Origin: Stereum hirsutum FP-91666 SS1
Taxonomy: Eukaryota > Basidiomycota > Agaricomycetes > Russulales > Stereaceae
Assembly: GCF_000264905.1 (NCBI RefSeq)
Contig: NW_006763138.1
Span: 620,224-684,223 of the forward strand
Direction of reading: 5' to 3'
DNA: 64,000 bases
In this document: one piece after another, positions 21,567 through 33,237 of the stretch
How positions within the stretch are numbered: position 1 is the first letter of the stretch
How the letters are laid out: each line of letters begins with the position of its first letter
Program-made: the position numbers and the translations under genes
Notes under the pieces: generated by a model
What the model saw: the letters and a program-made list of their open reading frames with translations, nothing else
Databases searched by the model: none
What the model was told of the DNA's origin: nothing

Positions 21567-22257
21567 ACTTTGCCATCGCGCTCTATATCAAGAGATGGGG
21601 ACGAACTGCCTTGACGCCGGGTACACTCGCTGGGGTCTATTATTGGGTATGTCGTCGGAGTCTATGTTGGCGTATTTTTCTGGTGATCTTGATATCATAA
21701 AATCCTTTGCTTTGACAGATGTGCACCCCAAGACTCTGTGCCTACGTAGTATCTTCGCGGTACAGGCGAACGCCAAATGCTGCGTGGGATCCTTTGGCGA
21801 GGCCGCAGGCTGTTAGTGATCCGGCACCGACAGAACAGGATGCACGAACCAGGAGAGACAGAGATGTTGTGGGCAGAAGGAGAGGGCGACTGTCGTGGTT
21901 TCCGGGCTTCGGTCTAGAGAGAGCAAAAGGAGGTTCGATATTCAGGATAGTTATGTCGTATCCATTACACGATATGCAGCCTTCGTTAAGTGAAAGGGGC
22001 CTACATACCTCCTAACACTCAAGCTTTTGCTCGAACATATCGTCTCAACCAGTTGAGGTAAAACGTGGACGCCACCGAAGAGCCACACTTTGAGCGGGTG
22101 CGACGTAGACGCGACGTCGCGTCTCTTCCCTCTTCTCAACGTTGTCAGCGGTCAATTGTCGCCTTTGAACACTTGAGTAGTACTATTTCCCCTAAGTCAC
22201 TGCCGATCTTCTTGCTGGCCGCTTTTACACCACTCGATTGCGATTGCGAGTGGCACA
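21567..22257. other. Intergenic region before DCTN4, with an 18-bp palindrome
   Basis: Noncoding. AGACGCGACGTCGCGTCT at 22107-22124 is a perfect 18-bp palindrome, 134 bp before the dynactin gene's ATG, and could be a binding site for a dimeric factor. Nothing else was seen. Confidence 0.45.
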
Positions 22258-24170
22258 ATGTCCCCAAGCGTTCAGTATCACTGTCCTTGCCTTTCTTCCA
22301 ACCCCGTTCCTCCACCTCCCCAACTGGCTTCCTCGTCACACGCCTTCCATGCCCTGCACGAACTTTACTTCTGCGAAGAATGTGATGCAGTTCGTTGTAA
22401 TCGATGTGTGTCTGTGGAGGTCAGTGGATACTATTGCCCCAATTGCCTCTTCGAAGTGCCAAGTGCCAGCGTCCGTGCAGAGAAGAACAGGTTCGTCCAT
22501 CTCCACGTTCCATCCGATTCACACTATTTTACTCTCGTCCAGATGCGCCCGAAACTGTTTTCTCTGTCCAAACTGTCGAAATACACTCTCGGTCGTACCC
22601 TCTGACCCACCAGACGCAGACGACGGGATGACGGCCATCAGCGCTGTGGGCGAACCTCCGTTCTTTCTGTACTGCAACCATTGTCGATGGGATTCTGCCG
22701 AAGTCGACATCACATTCGAGAAGCCCACCGGCCTTGCAGGTATTTCCTTTCTTCCTTCAACTACGACGTGAATCTGAAACCGTCGCACGATCTTATTCAG
22801 CCCAATTACAGAAGTACGAAGACTCCGCCCCGGAATTCCTCGAATTCGAACGGCTGAAGGAACACTTTGAGCCCTTCCTACGTGCATCCTCTTCCTCTAA
22901 CCCCGCCCTCACCTCATCGACACCACACTCACACCATACCCATGTGAACCCCATCACTGCAGCCGCATCTCATGCCCTCGCTCGCGACGTCCCCGGCGTC
23001 TCAAAATACACACCCAGCCCTCGAAGTCGGCCCGCGAAGGATAAAGGGCCGAAGGACGAGATTTCTGAATACAGGAGTCGAGTCGAGGTCGGCGGTGGTG
23101 CGAGTGGAACGGGTGGCGAGGTTGACGTTGAGTTCATGGAACATATTGAGACAGAGAACGAAGTGGCAGCTCTGGAGCAACGATGGGCGAACAGTTGGGC
23201 GACGTCTCTACGGACCAAGTGCGTCATAGTTCATTTGATACCACAGTTACACTAAGCTTAAGATTTCCTGTGCTCAGCGACTTGAGACCTCTACGCATAC
23301 CTCTGCATTCCAAGAAGTCCAAGCGGTGTCCAACATGCCGGCACATTTTGATCAAGCCAGAGCAGAAGGCTCAGTCAGTACGGTACAAGATCAAGCTCGT
23401 AGCAGCAAACTACCTCCCTGCAATAAGCGTCGCACTTCCACAGCCGAAGGACGTGGCTTCTCGTCGCGCCGCATCATCCGCTCGAAAGGAGGCAACGGAT
23501 GATAGCGCGCATACAGGAGAAATGCAACCGAGTGCTACATATCCCTTCCAGCTCGCATTGACTAATCCTCTCTACGACCCAATCCAAGTCCGTCTTTCCG
23601 TTCAACGCCAGGCCGTCAACACATCATCTTCGTCCTCCGCAGACTCCGAAGCGAAGGAAAAGGCCCGCCGCCCACCATTTGCCATCACACTTCCGTCGTC
23701 GACATTTCCCATAGCAGCCTTCGCCGAAGCCTGGGAGTATGAAGATGATGAAGATATGTTTGGGGTGGATGAAGATGAATTCGATCTAGACGCACGTAGT
23801 CCTGGTGGGGCTCTTGGACGGCCTCAAGAAGGGAGAACCAAGAGTAAGACGGTGGGCGTGCTTGAGAAGAGGGCAAACGTCACGATTGTGGGTGGAGAGG
23901 TCATGATTGGCAAGGAGGCGAAGGGCGAGGTTAAGGTGTGTCATCCCATTTTCTCTTCACCGATGTTCCAACATTGAGATCTGTGAGTAGTTCAACATGA
24001 TGGTATCCTACACTTACCGCTCAGACGATCCTGCGCCTGAAGACGACCCAAGGGGCACTTCATCATCCAGGACAAAGGGTCCTGAGATGAAAACGTTTTC
24101 GTTCTATACGGTCGTTCAATTGGGTACCATTGTCGCAAAGGAAGAGAAGTCGGCAGAGATGGACTTCTAG
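22258..24170 (+). CDS. DCTN4: Dynactin subunit 4 (p62)
   Basis: p62 sits at the pointed end of the dynactin filament and helps dynein cargo transport. ATG at 22258 (MSPSVQYHCPCLSSNPVPP). Cysteine-rich zinc-binding motifs run through the N-terminal half: LYFCEECDAVRCNRC, YYCPNCLFEV, then, after an intron (22491-22541), CARNCFLCPNCRNTL, and later LYCNHCRWDS. A central stretch has QLQKYEDSAPEFLEFERLK. After another intron the family signature appears: LRPLRIPLHSKKSKRCPTC, RHILIKPEQKAQSVRYKIK. A glutamate/aspartate-rich segment (YEDDEDMFGVDEDEF) follows. The last exon, FNMMVSYTYRSDDPAPEDD, ends EEKSAEMDF, stop at 24168-24170. Length and order are as expected; intact. Confidence 0.92.
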
Positions 24171-24553
24171 ATGTATTTCATAGACTTATACCCAAACATT
24201 ATCTTGATGTACGCTGTCCAAATTGTGTCCAATACTCAGTACTCAGTCGTCGGCACAACGTCGGAATTCGAAGGTGTCCCGGTGAGGGGTACATGGATTT
24301 CAAATGGATTTCCAATGTGGGGCAAACCTAACCCTAGGAACAAGAATTGAGCTGTGCCTCGATTCTTGATGGAAGGGTCACCAAGGGCCATCGTTGTCAA
24401 TCGTCAGGCGTATCGCTCGCCCTCCTCTCAAACGACCATGTTCTGTTGAAAGCTTGCTTCATCTCTCTTTCTCTTACTTTCTCCGAACTTGCCAGGCGCA
24501 AGCTAAAGCTAGTCTTTTCTTCTTCTCTTTGAACGGCCTGAGGCCGACTAGCT
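24171..24553. other. Intergenic region
   Basis: Nothing recognised; a pyrimidine-rich stretch precedes the next ATG. Confidence 0.5.
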
Positions 24554-25564
24554 ATGGCATCTTCCTCAAATGCCGCTTCAAGTTCCTCGTTGGCACTGGC
24601 AGCGGAGACTCGCCCGGACGCGGGTCCGTTGCCGGCCAAGGTTGGAGAGATTGGATACACAGGGGACGTGGACGACCAGCAGCGACAAGTCACTCCTGCT
24701 GACGGAGCGAGCTTGCCAGAGCGGCATCCTGCAGACAGAGAACACTCATCTCCTCTGGCGACAGACTCCGCAGCACCATCCACCGAACCCACGACAGACG
24801 CCTCCTCCACTCATTCCAAACGCAGTATCTCATCATTCCTATCGAGCAAGAACCTACCCCGCTATGGCGGCGTTAGCCTGGCGAACATACTTCTCCTCAC
24901 TCTCCAGACCATCATCTTAGCCGGCACGATTGCCGGCTGGGTCATGGCTTCAAAGTTCATGAGCAAGGCGAGCGACTCTTCTGACGACTCCGGCGACAAT
25001 CAATCCAACGGAGGAAGCATGTCGTTTAGTAGCGGAGGCGCCACAATCTTCGTCCATGTCGCGTTCGCCGTCGTTTCTCTCGCACAGCTTTTACTACTCG
25101 AGCGACGTATATTCCGCATACGGATTCAACGGTACATGCATCTTCACCCCGGAGAGGTGCTTCCAACGTCCCTGAGCAGAATCACACTCAGCCGTAGCGC
25201 CCTTCCCCTTGCGCCTTGGCAACGAGCGCCAATCCCGACTTACGCAGCCACACTTGCGGCGGACGGAATTGGAACGGGAGATGTCGAGGATAGCGAGATA
25301 GCGAGGCCTCCACCGCCGGTGTACGGCGCTACGCGAGGGAGCATGCTATTATTGGCCGGTTTTATGAGGGAGAGCCTGAGAGCACAGGCAAGAGAGCACG
25401 AAATCGATCGCAGGAGCCATATGAGCACGAGGAGTGATAGGCCTGCGAGTTTTGTAAGTCGGGACGAGGACTGGGAGGAAAGGAGGGACGCGGAGAGGGC
25501 CCGAACGGTGGAGGAGACGCTGGCTCGTTTAGAGGACGGACGAGGTGCCTCGGACAGCAGGTGA
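24554..25564 (+). CDS. Hypothetical two-pass membrane protein
   Basis: Single-exon gene of 336 residues. I do not recognise a named family. The N-terminus (about 1-110) is Ser/Ala/Thr-rich and low in complexity, probably cytoplasmic and disordered. Two hydrophobic segments follow: LANILLLTLQTIILAGTIAG (about 117-138) and FVHVAFAVVSLAQLLLLE (about 165-183), with a short acidic loop between them (SDSSDDSGDNQSNGG). The C-terminal half carries a basic juxtamembrane stretch (RRIFRIRIQRY), two proline patches (PLAPWQRAPIPTYA; RPPPPVYGATRGS) and an Arg/Glu-rich end that is probably helical (REHEIDRRS, WEERRDAERARTVEE). The PPVY could bind a WW domain. Codon use and ORF length support a real gene; function is unknown. 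Confidence 0.7.
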   Translation: MASSSNAASSSSLALAAETRPDAGPLPAKVGEIGYTGDVDDQQRQVTPADGASLPERHPADREHSSPLATDSAAPSTEPTTDASSTHSKRSISSFLSSKNLPRYGGVSLANILLLTLQTIILAGTIAGWVMASKFMSKASDSSDDSGDNQSNGGSMSFSSGGATIFVHVAFAVVSLAQLLLLERRIFRIRIQRYMHLHPGEVLPTSLSRITLSRSALPLAPWQRAPIPTYAATLAADGIGTGDVEDSEIARPPPPVYGATRGSMLLLAGFMRESLRAQAREHEIDRRSHMSTRSDRPASFVSRDEDWEERRDAERARTVEETLARLEDGRGASDSR

Positions 25565-26325
25565 CGAGATCCCCAGTGCTGGTGCGTACACATTTCAAGA
25601 CATGCCTGGATGACTGCGAGTCATTCGTATGTTCCAGCGTCACTCAGATCCGAACGCTGACTGAGACTTTCCGACGCCGCAGGCAGGGCCGCTACCCTTT
25701 TGTGTCCGAGGATTCTTTATATTTTTGCTATTGATACTTTTGTGTATACAGGCTCTGTATTTGAACAAGACTTGCGGTGTGCTTTGCCCGCGCGCAGTTA
25801 GCTCAGTGAGTGTATTCAGCGCTAAGATCCTCGTGTTTTGTGGGAAGGGCTCTGGCGCACAACAGAGCGCAGCTTTGACGAGCTGTGCATCCCCTTCCCT
25901 CCTTGATGAAGGTGAACTCCCCGCAAACCCCGCAGATGGGCGCAACAGGGCGTCTAGAGCCTCGACTTACGTAATGAAAACACTCTTCTTCCTCGACGGC
26001 TCCGCTATTTTGGGAACCGTTTCGGTTGACTCGACGCGATCTCATTGTTGAAGATGACTGGGGCGGTGTTCTGACCTCTGATTGAATGGCGAGGCGTCTC
26101 ACTAAGCAGTGACCTTGTTTCCGTCTCGTCGTCGCTCTGACGCGCGGTAAGCAGGCGAGTCACAACGCCCTGTTCATATAAAGCCGTTGAGATCGAACAT
26201 GCCTCCCGACCGCCCTGTTCCCTTTCTTTCTACACGCTCCCAGCGGCGTACCTGTAAAGCGCTTCCTCTTCATCCTTCCGTTTCTCAACAATCCCCAGCG
26301 ACACACTCCCAGCACCTCCTCGACC
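25565..26325. other. Intergenic region before ARL-d, containing the inner duplication breakpoint
   Basis: Left of about 26201 the sequence is unique; right of it the right arm begins. The upstream control region of ARL-d is therefore not shared with ARL-a. No gene was seen. Confidence 0.6.
26177..26183 (+). promoter_or_regulatory. TATA box of ARL-d
   Basis: TATAAAG 143 bp before the ARL-d ATG, just outside the duplicated sequence. At the matching place ARL-a has TATAAGC (minus strand, about 11913). Confidence 0.4.
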
Positions 26326-27864
26326 ATGTCTCTGGAATATTACACCACTTACGCATCGCCGCCCCCATCAATACTTGAACCTGACGAGGACTTCGCTCCT
26401 CCAGAATACACTCCGTCGTCGGATTCACCAGTCTACTCTGCTGAACCCGGTCCAAGCGAAGAGCGTTTGGCCCTCACGTCGCGTCGTTCAACTCGTCGAC
26501 CACCGCCAACGACCGCTCTCACGCGAAGCAACAGCGCTATTTCCGTAGCCCTCTTAGGTCAAGAAGCTGGAGCATCAGCTCCTATATACGGGCGTCAGGC
26601 CACGATCTGTGGAGACATTGGTCTCAAAGACGCTCATGCTATCCAAGAAGTCCGTGTAAAGGTAAGCCCACATCAGTGGCGTTCGCATCCGACGCGTTTT
26701 GTTGACCACCCTATCAGGTCAAGGGGACGCTAGAGCTCACAAGGAGCGATAACACCGGCTACAACACCACCTTTTTCGAGGACATCCACACGTTATGGAC
26801 GGCCGATGATACGTCCTCGCCGTCGGCTTCATGTCCGACTATCGTTCCGTTCGAAATCACCCTTCCTGCCACATATCGCGACAACAACACACGCCCTCTG
26901 CCGCCGTCGTTCGACCTCAAACAATCAGGCTTCCCGAGCCTCTATGTGGACTGCAGCTACACCATCACGGTGTCTACAACACAGACGCGAAGCCTCAAGC
27001 AGTGGCGGACACACAAAAAGCTGACCGTGCCGTTTATCTACAAACCAAGGACGCGCCCACATCAACCTATCCTGCCGTCTTCGCTCCCGTTTCTTCCGAG
27101 CATCAAAAGCCTCCCTGAGGAGTGGCATCAAACCACATCGACCATGGGGACGTACCCGAGAGCGACAATCGAGCCAATAGATTCTCTTGTAAGTCTGACA
27201 CTCCAAATAACGATATATGTCCTTGCTGACGTTCACCTTTCAGTTTTTCATCCCTTCGGCACAGATTTACAGTCTCAGCGACACCATCCCTTTCTACGTC
27301 CAGCTACAAGCGCCTTCCGAGTCCCTTCATCACTTCCTCCAACCTTCGTCCTCCTCGTCACTTTCCTCAAAACTCACGCGTAGATCATCGCACCAGTCCA
27401 CCGATCCACACGCACAACCCACAGTCCGCGTAATTCTGCAGCGGCATGTGAGCGGCATCATCGACAGTGTGCGGATAACGAGGACCTTCACAATCGGTGA
27501 GGCCACGATCCGTGTGCTGCCCTCCGATACGTCCAGCAGGGCGAACGTGCTCAGGAGGCCGGACGATGGGAAGGAAACACTCGATTACCAGGGAGAAATC
27601 AAGTGCATCGATAGCATGACCGTCGGTGGGTTCACTGCAGGGCGCCTCGTAGTGAAGGTCAGTCCATCGAACGTTCTGCCTCGGAAGAAGGTCTAGTGCT
27701 TACTATGATATGTTGTACAGGATTTCATGATGCTGCAACTCGTCCCTGCCAACCCTGTCAAGTCTGGCTTAAAAGAACACCAAGTGCTGGTACCAATACG
27801 TCTTGTAACGGACCCCTTCGCGGAACCTTCCACCCGCGAACTGGACGATTCCATAATATCATAG
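26326..27864 (+). CDS. Arrestin-like protein, right-arm copy (ARL-d)
   Basis: Near-identical twin of ARL-a, in opposite orientation. It has the same four exons and intron positions (introns near 26662-26718, 27189-27243 and 27661-27720). Head MSLEYYTTYASPPPSIL with PPEYTP; sandwich start APIYGRQATICGDIGLKD; then GTLELTRSDNTGYNTTFFED; the blade VPFIYKPRTRPHQPIL; later VRVILQRHVSGIIDSVRIT; and end PIRLVTDPFAEPSTREL, stop TAG at 27862-27864. A few substitutions separate it from ARL-a (for example GRQ against GSQ, PATY against PATC, HVSG against HVIG). No stop or frameshift. Its 5' control region differs from that of ARL-a, so expression may differ. Confidence 0.82.
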
Positions 27865-28555
27865 CGACCACCTGATTCTTATTTTCCTACTTTCCCCTCT
27901 CACGACCGTAGTCTATCATTATTATTGTGCCTACTTTAAAAAGAGTTCTTAGTGTTTCATTGAAGTAGTCGGATCGTCGTGGCAGCATAGCATCTAACAT
28001 ATCCTTGGTCTATTATATTATGTATCAGTATCGCTCGTTTCTATGTCTCTGGGCTCGCTGCATCATCACTTATGTATACCCCACATGCTTTTCTCACTCT
28101 TTTAGCACTTCTACGCACGTACATCATGATCTATCCTCTCCCAACTTATTTATTCCTTCTCTACCCATGAACTATGGAGAAGCCTGCTAAGCCTGCATGC
28201 TATGTTACCCATATATTATTGTAAAACCTTCCTTTCTTTCTTCTCCCTTTCTTCCTTTAGTTGACGCCTCATGGTGTCTCGATTTGACACATGTGCAATG
28301 ATAATGTTGGTGTACCTCTCCGTCCAATAACGTAAGTACCAACGTTTGTCGTTCAGGCAGTCGTGATAAAGCACCTTGGTACATATAAGTGGCGCGCCAC
28401 AGAGCACCGGTTCGGCTCCGCCATTGTGGCGTACGAGCACGCGGGACTATGTTCGCCACTTACCACCTTCCAACGTAGTTCACCGTGAATCTTGCATCAA
28501 ACGCACGCCCTTCAGAGCATGAACTAGGCAGGTACTGGCAATTCTGTAGCGTCTT
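27865..28555. other. Spacer between ARL-d and RFT1 (right arm)
   Basis: Noncoding mirror of 9546-10245, with the imperfect form of the palindrome (about 27931-27966) and a decayed microsatellite (about 28228-28258). Confidence 0.6.
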
Positions 28556-30332
28556 GTGAACGATACTGAAAACCCAACTGACCCTGCAGAATCGACATCC
28601 ATAAGTTACAGCTCAACGGCGATGGAGTCTGCCACGTCGTCGCAAAGCGGCGCTCCTGCTGTGAATGTCCTCGATGCATCGCTGGCCTCTGCATCCTCAC
28701 TAGTTCTTCTCGGATTGGTGTCACGCATATTGACCTTTGCCCTTAACCAAGCGCTAGTTCGACTGGCTTCTCCACAAACCTTCGGAACAGCCTCCATCCA
28801 ATTCGAACTCTTGCTTTCCACGATCCTCTTCACTCGCGAAGGCGTTCGCATTGCTCTGCTCCGCAGCCCCTCAACAGGAAGAGCAAAACCAACCAAAAAT
28901 ACTCTTGTCACAAATGTTGCTCTCCTGCCAACAATCTTCGGAATACCCGCGGCATTCGCCATCGCTTTTGGATACATTGCTTCTAGTAGCTCCTCCACGA
29001 CATCGCAGCCTCATTTCTACACAAGCGTTTTTATCATGGCGGTAGCTGCAGCCATCGAACTCCTCACGGAGCCCATGTACATCCGAGCTCTCAATGAACT
29101 ACGATATGACATCCGCGTTCGTGCGGAGGGAACGGCCACGCTGCTGAAGACGCTCGTCACATTCCTCTTCCTCGCGTTCGCGCCTCCAGTGTGGGCTTTG
29201 CCTGCATTCGCCTTCGGCCAATTAGCGTGGGGAATTTCTATATTTTTGACATTCTTCCGTGTCTATGGAGGCACTATGCGTTTCACGCCTGAAAAGGTTT
29301 CGGAAGATGTTCACGGAAAGTTCGTCATTGCCCATCACTGTAGTGCCCAAGGCTTGCTGACGAGACCTGTAGCAAAAAGATAACATATTTCGATCCAGAG
29401 TTTCTGCGTCTCTCTGGTGCGATGACTGGCCAATCTGTCATTAAGCACTTCTTGAACGAAGGCGACAAGTTTCTTGTGTCACGTCTCAGTCCATTGGCAG
29501 ACCAGGGTGGATATGCGATCGCGTCGAACTATGGTTTGTCCTTTGGCAGCATTCCATGGGAAACAGAACTGAATAATCGCACGCAGGCTCTCTTGTAGCT
29601 CGCATACTTTTTGCACCTATTGAGGAAACCTCTAGAATGTTCTTCTCCAAAACTCTCCCTCCTTCAAAAACCGATAAACCGGGAAATGCAGCCGACCAAC
29701 AAGCCCTCGCTACCGCTTCTCAAGTCCTCTTAACCCTTCTCCTTCTCTTTACACATCTTCTCCTACTCCTCGCCGTCTTCGGTCCACCGTACCTCCCCCT
29801 CGCCACGACTCTGTTCCTCCCTCCAAGGTATCACGATACATCCGCACCTCAGATTCTCGGAGCATACATCTACTATATCCCCACCATGGCCTTTAATGGA
29901 GTCCTCGAAGCCTTCTTCGCGTCTGCCTGCAGTCCTTCAGACCTGCGCTCCCAAAGTCGCTGGATGATCGCCTTCTCGCTCGGTTTCATTGCGGCCGCGG
30001 TGACCTTCGTCAGAACTCTAGGATTCGGTGACGCAGGACTCGTATGGGCAAACATAGCGAACTCCTGTATGCGCGCCTTATACTGCTGTACTTTCATCCG
30101 GAAATACTTCAATGAAAGAGGCGCAGGGCGTTTGGTCCACTGGCGAGACGCAGTGCCGCCCGTGCCCGTGCTTGGTGTGTTTGCTGTATGTGCAGCCGCG
30201 ACGCGATGGAGTCAGAGGGTCTATCAGGGGGTTCCACCGTCGCTTTTGGCTCAAAAAGGTCATATAGGGGTGGCGGTGGTTTCTGTTGCAGTATGCTTAT
30301 TTTCGTGGTATGTGTTGCTCAATCCTGTTTGA
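28556..30332 (+). CDS. RFT1: RFT1-family ER membrane protein, right copy
   Basis: Second complete RFT1 gene. Exon 1 from ATG 28556 (MNDTENPTDPAESTSISYSS) to about 29302. The intron ending CCTGTAG is followed by KKITYFDPEFLRLSGAMTG, then GDKFLVSRLSPLADQGGYA. After an intron at about 29533-29583 comes the long hydrophobic last exon (SLVARILFAPIEETSRMFF; APQILGAYIYYIPTMAF; WYVLLNPV), with stop TGA at 30330-30332. Compared with the left copy there are about 15 residue changes, mostly conservative (for example VTR/VAR, IRRYF/IRKYF, SVTV/SVAV). None hits the family hallmarks. Both copies look functional. RFT1 is normally single-copy and essential in fungi, so two intact copies are unusual. Confidence 0.92.
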
Positions 30333-31005
30333 CGTCTTGCTAATCACTGCCATTGTAGTTTCCTGTTTGAACGAGCCAAGTTTGCGCACATCATATCTAT
30401 GCTCAAGAACAATTAACTTATAGTACTGAGGTTGACATGAACAACAATCGTAGTATACATACAATGAAATGCACGGGATTGTTCCACGATCATTGCGAGG
30501 ACGCCACCGGGTCGGACAGTGATGGCAGACCACATCCTTTACTTATAAGAACCTCCAGAGGCTGCCCTCCTAGTTTGATGAAATATATTCCGCTCAAGAC
30601 TTTCGAGATCTTTGTGCCAACGCAGATGGAAGTCACTCTGCTCTGATACTTATACGTTGAAATATTAATGTTCACTTACTGATTTTTCGAACCACGTAGC
30701 GGCTACGTGCGTGTAGCCGAAATGGTCCGGGAGGGTGTGACAGCGCCGGATGACTTTGTGACCGATCGCGTTTTGACCTGTTTTGACCAAGTTTGACCAC
30801 GACGCGTCCACGTCCACGTCCATTGAACTTCTTGCTTTTCGTCTTTCTTGGCCATCGAGAGCCTGAAGATAGCTGGCCCCCTCTACTCATGTGAGTGCTT
30901 CACTTTACTTTCATATTATGTAACTCATGAAACAGACAACACCTCGCTCCCTGCCACTAGCGATCACTACTGATCATACGGAGCGCCGTTTAAGTTCTTG
31001 GGACG
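30333..31005. other. Outer end of the right arm and flank
   Basis: 30333-30870 is the diverged outer part of the duplication, with no gene. The rest is the promoter side of the MYND gene. Confidence 0.5.
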
Positions 31006-33237
31006 ATGTCGTACCGGCTTGAGCCGTTCCATAGCTCTGATTCAGCAATCCTGGATCCTGTTTGCAACGAGTTAAACTTTGGTGCATCTTTGTTCAAATA
31101 CAAGCATAAACCTGCCGACGAAGAACGTTGGGCAGCCGTGATCCGGTCGAACCCCAAGCGAGTCGTTAGCGCACTTGGTCTGTATTCATCTCCAGACGCT
31201 ACAAACCAGTGGGGTGATACAATTGCGGTAACCTCATTATCACCGATATCAACTTTACAAAATGTGAACGATTGACCGTTACTTACTAGGACGTACACCC
31301 TCTTGTACAAGCGGCCGAGTATGCAGCCAAAAAAGGGGGGAAACCATGGGCGAACCTTGTTAAAGCCGGCTTCATCGATGCTGTTTGCAAGGCAGTTCTC
31401 GAGATCAACACACAAGCATATGAGGACGAATATCCTGCAGTGGATCCAGCCATTCGTAAGCAGGTTCTAGAAGCAGTGCGTAATATCCTGTCCTAAAAGA
31501 TGTTTGCGCCGTTCAACCATCTTCTACAGCGGCCTCCTTCGTATTACCTCGCCCTGTGGATCCTTTTTCAAGCCGGAAATCATCTAACAAGGCAGCCTGC
31601 GATTGAGTCAAGTCGTGTGTTTGCTTTGACTGTCAAGAAAAATTGGTCCAAATTCATGCAACGAGTAAGCAGTGCGACTCTATACATCTTCTGAAAGGGA
31701 ACATAACTTAGGTGCGCTATGACTTAATTGTTCAGCTATGGTCCGATCCGGATGCGAAAGATCCTCACAAATTATACGGGACTCACTTCAGTAACAGGAT
31801 TGAACTTACCGGTCTTTTTCATTCATTACTTGAAACTGATCCTCCGTTCATCAAGTGCGTCTCAGGTATCTGCTGGCACACCTCGCACTGACGTTTTACT
31901 CCTCCCAGTACTATAATCGATGACTCAGATGTCACACTATCTCTTTTTACTCGCTACTGGACACAAGCTGTTAAATCCGGGTACCTCCTCACCTATATCG
32001 ATATCATAAGCGAGATACTGTGTTCTGTTTCCACGACAATCCTCGCTCCGACTCCTCCCCTCATACATCGAATTGTGAACGGCGCAGGTGGCTCTGCGAC
32101 AACAACTCTTTCGCGCGTAAGCGAATACATTCGCTTGGTCACGTTTCCAGACGCCTTGCCAATCCTATCATTCGTTGCCCTCCTGTACAAGCAAGCCTGC
32201 CGCGAATGCGACGCTGTCGACTCGACCTCTCGTACTGCTGGTCGAGATTTTGTCCGCGAGGTCGCTTCCTTTCAACCTTTATGGACAACCATGCTCGATC
32301 TCTTAGGAAGAGCGTCTTTGCCGGAAAATGACAAGACTGGGATCCTCATTCTAAAACAGGGCAGCGGAGAGATCCAAGAATCTACGCCGGTCGAGAACTC
32401 CATGTTGCTCGACCTCTTTCTGGACATCCTGTGGGAGGTTCTCTATCGGACATACGCACAAGAGTCACCGGAGGACATTTTGGCTTTCGCTCAGGTCATC
32501 ATACGTGCCAATATATTCAGTGTTTTGGACCGGTGCTTGTCGAGATGGGCTTCTGAAGCCACGTTCCCCTTCTGTGAGTCTCGTGACTTTTCCTCACACA
32601 CCTTTTGACGCTGACTACTTTACCAGCTGCAGAGAAGCTTGCAAGGATCTTTAGCATAATGGGCAACATAACCCGCAAGTGCAGCACCGAGGACCTGACG
32701 CCCATAATGTCCACCCAGTTCCCTCGCTCTCGATCCCTACGCTCTCTTCTTACCTGCGCTTTCAAACCAAACGGAGAAGCGCGTCTCCCTGATGCACCCT
32801 CTCTCGACGCACTGTTCAAGGATGACCCTCATAGACTCAACTGGAGTCCTATCGAGGCGTTCAATCGTCGACTCCGGCCTCGCAAGTATGATGGGATCAC
32901 TTCCCAAGGCTACTATGTGCAAAACGTATGGAACGCCTGGCTTCGCCTCCATGAACACTACCAGGACAAGAATCAGTGTGTCTGGAGAGACTGTACCGAG
33001 TTTGGAGCTGCTCGATGCCGGAGCTGCCAGAAAGCAAGGTACTGTGGTGCTGAGTGTCAAAAACGGTGAGCTTGGCGGCCTGCTACCATACAATCATCAA
33101 ACGAGTTCGTGACCTAATGACTCCTTGACAGAGACTGGAAGGAACATCGTCTCGTCTGCGGATTCCAGGTGCTGGAGCACCCTCCCAGAGGCAAAACTGT
33201 CAAAAAAGTCGACATGCCCATAAAAGCGTCGAAATGA
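31006..33237 (+). CDS. MYND-type zinc-finger protein
   Basis: ATG at 31006 (MSYRLEPFHSSDSAILDPV). Several exons follow; readable blocks include KPADEERWAAVIRSNPKRV, KVRPWFPPFF-free helical stretches such as EVASFQPLWTTMLDLLGRA and ENSMLLDLFLDILWEVLYR. The C-terminal half has LRSLLTCAFKPNGEARLPD and WNAWLRLHEHYQDKNQC. The zinc finger is at the end: CVWRDC, then CRSCQKARYCGAECQKR, then, across an intron (33066-33131), DWKEHRLVC, the classic MYND spacing. Stop TGA at 33235-33237. MYND fingers bind proline-rich partners, and such proteins often act in transcription or protein assembly; the target here is unknown. The upstream helical region may be an ARM/HEAT-like fold, as in many basidiomycete MYND proteins. 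Early exon borders (31280-32000) are uncertain. Confidence 0.75.

Larger units (their letters stand above)
26201..30870 (-). repeat. Right arm of the large inverted segmental duplication
   Basis: Reverse complement of 7041-11909. The inner edge falls at GCCTCCCGACC (about 26201) and the outer edge near GAGAGCCTGA (about 30865). Gene order is the mirror image of the left arm: ARL-d, then RFT1. Unlike the left arm it has no MITE insertion and no long AAGG repeat. Confidence 0.93.

Noticed and set aside
7041..30870. Giant inverted-repeat transposon (the arms as TIRs)
   Set aside because: No transposase, no short target duplication at the outer edges and host genes throughout; a segmental duplication explains it better.
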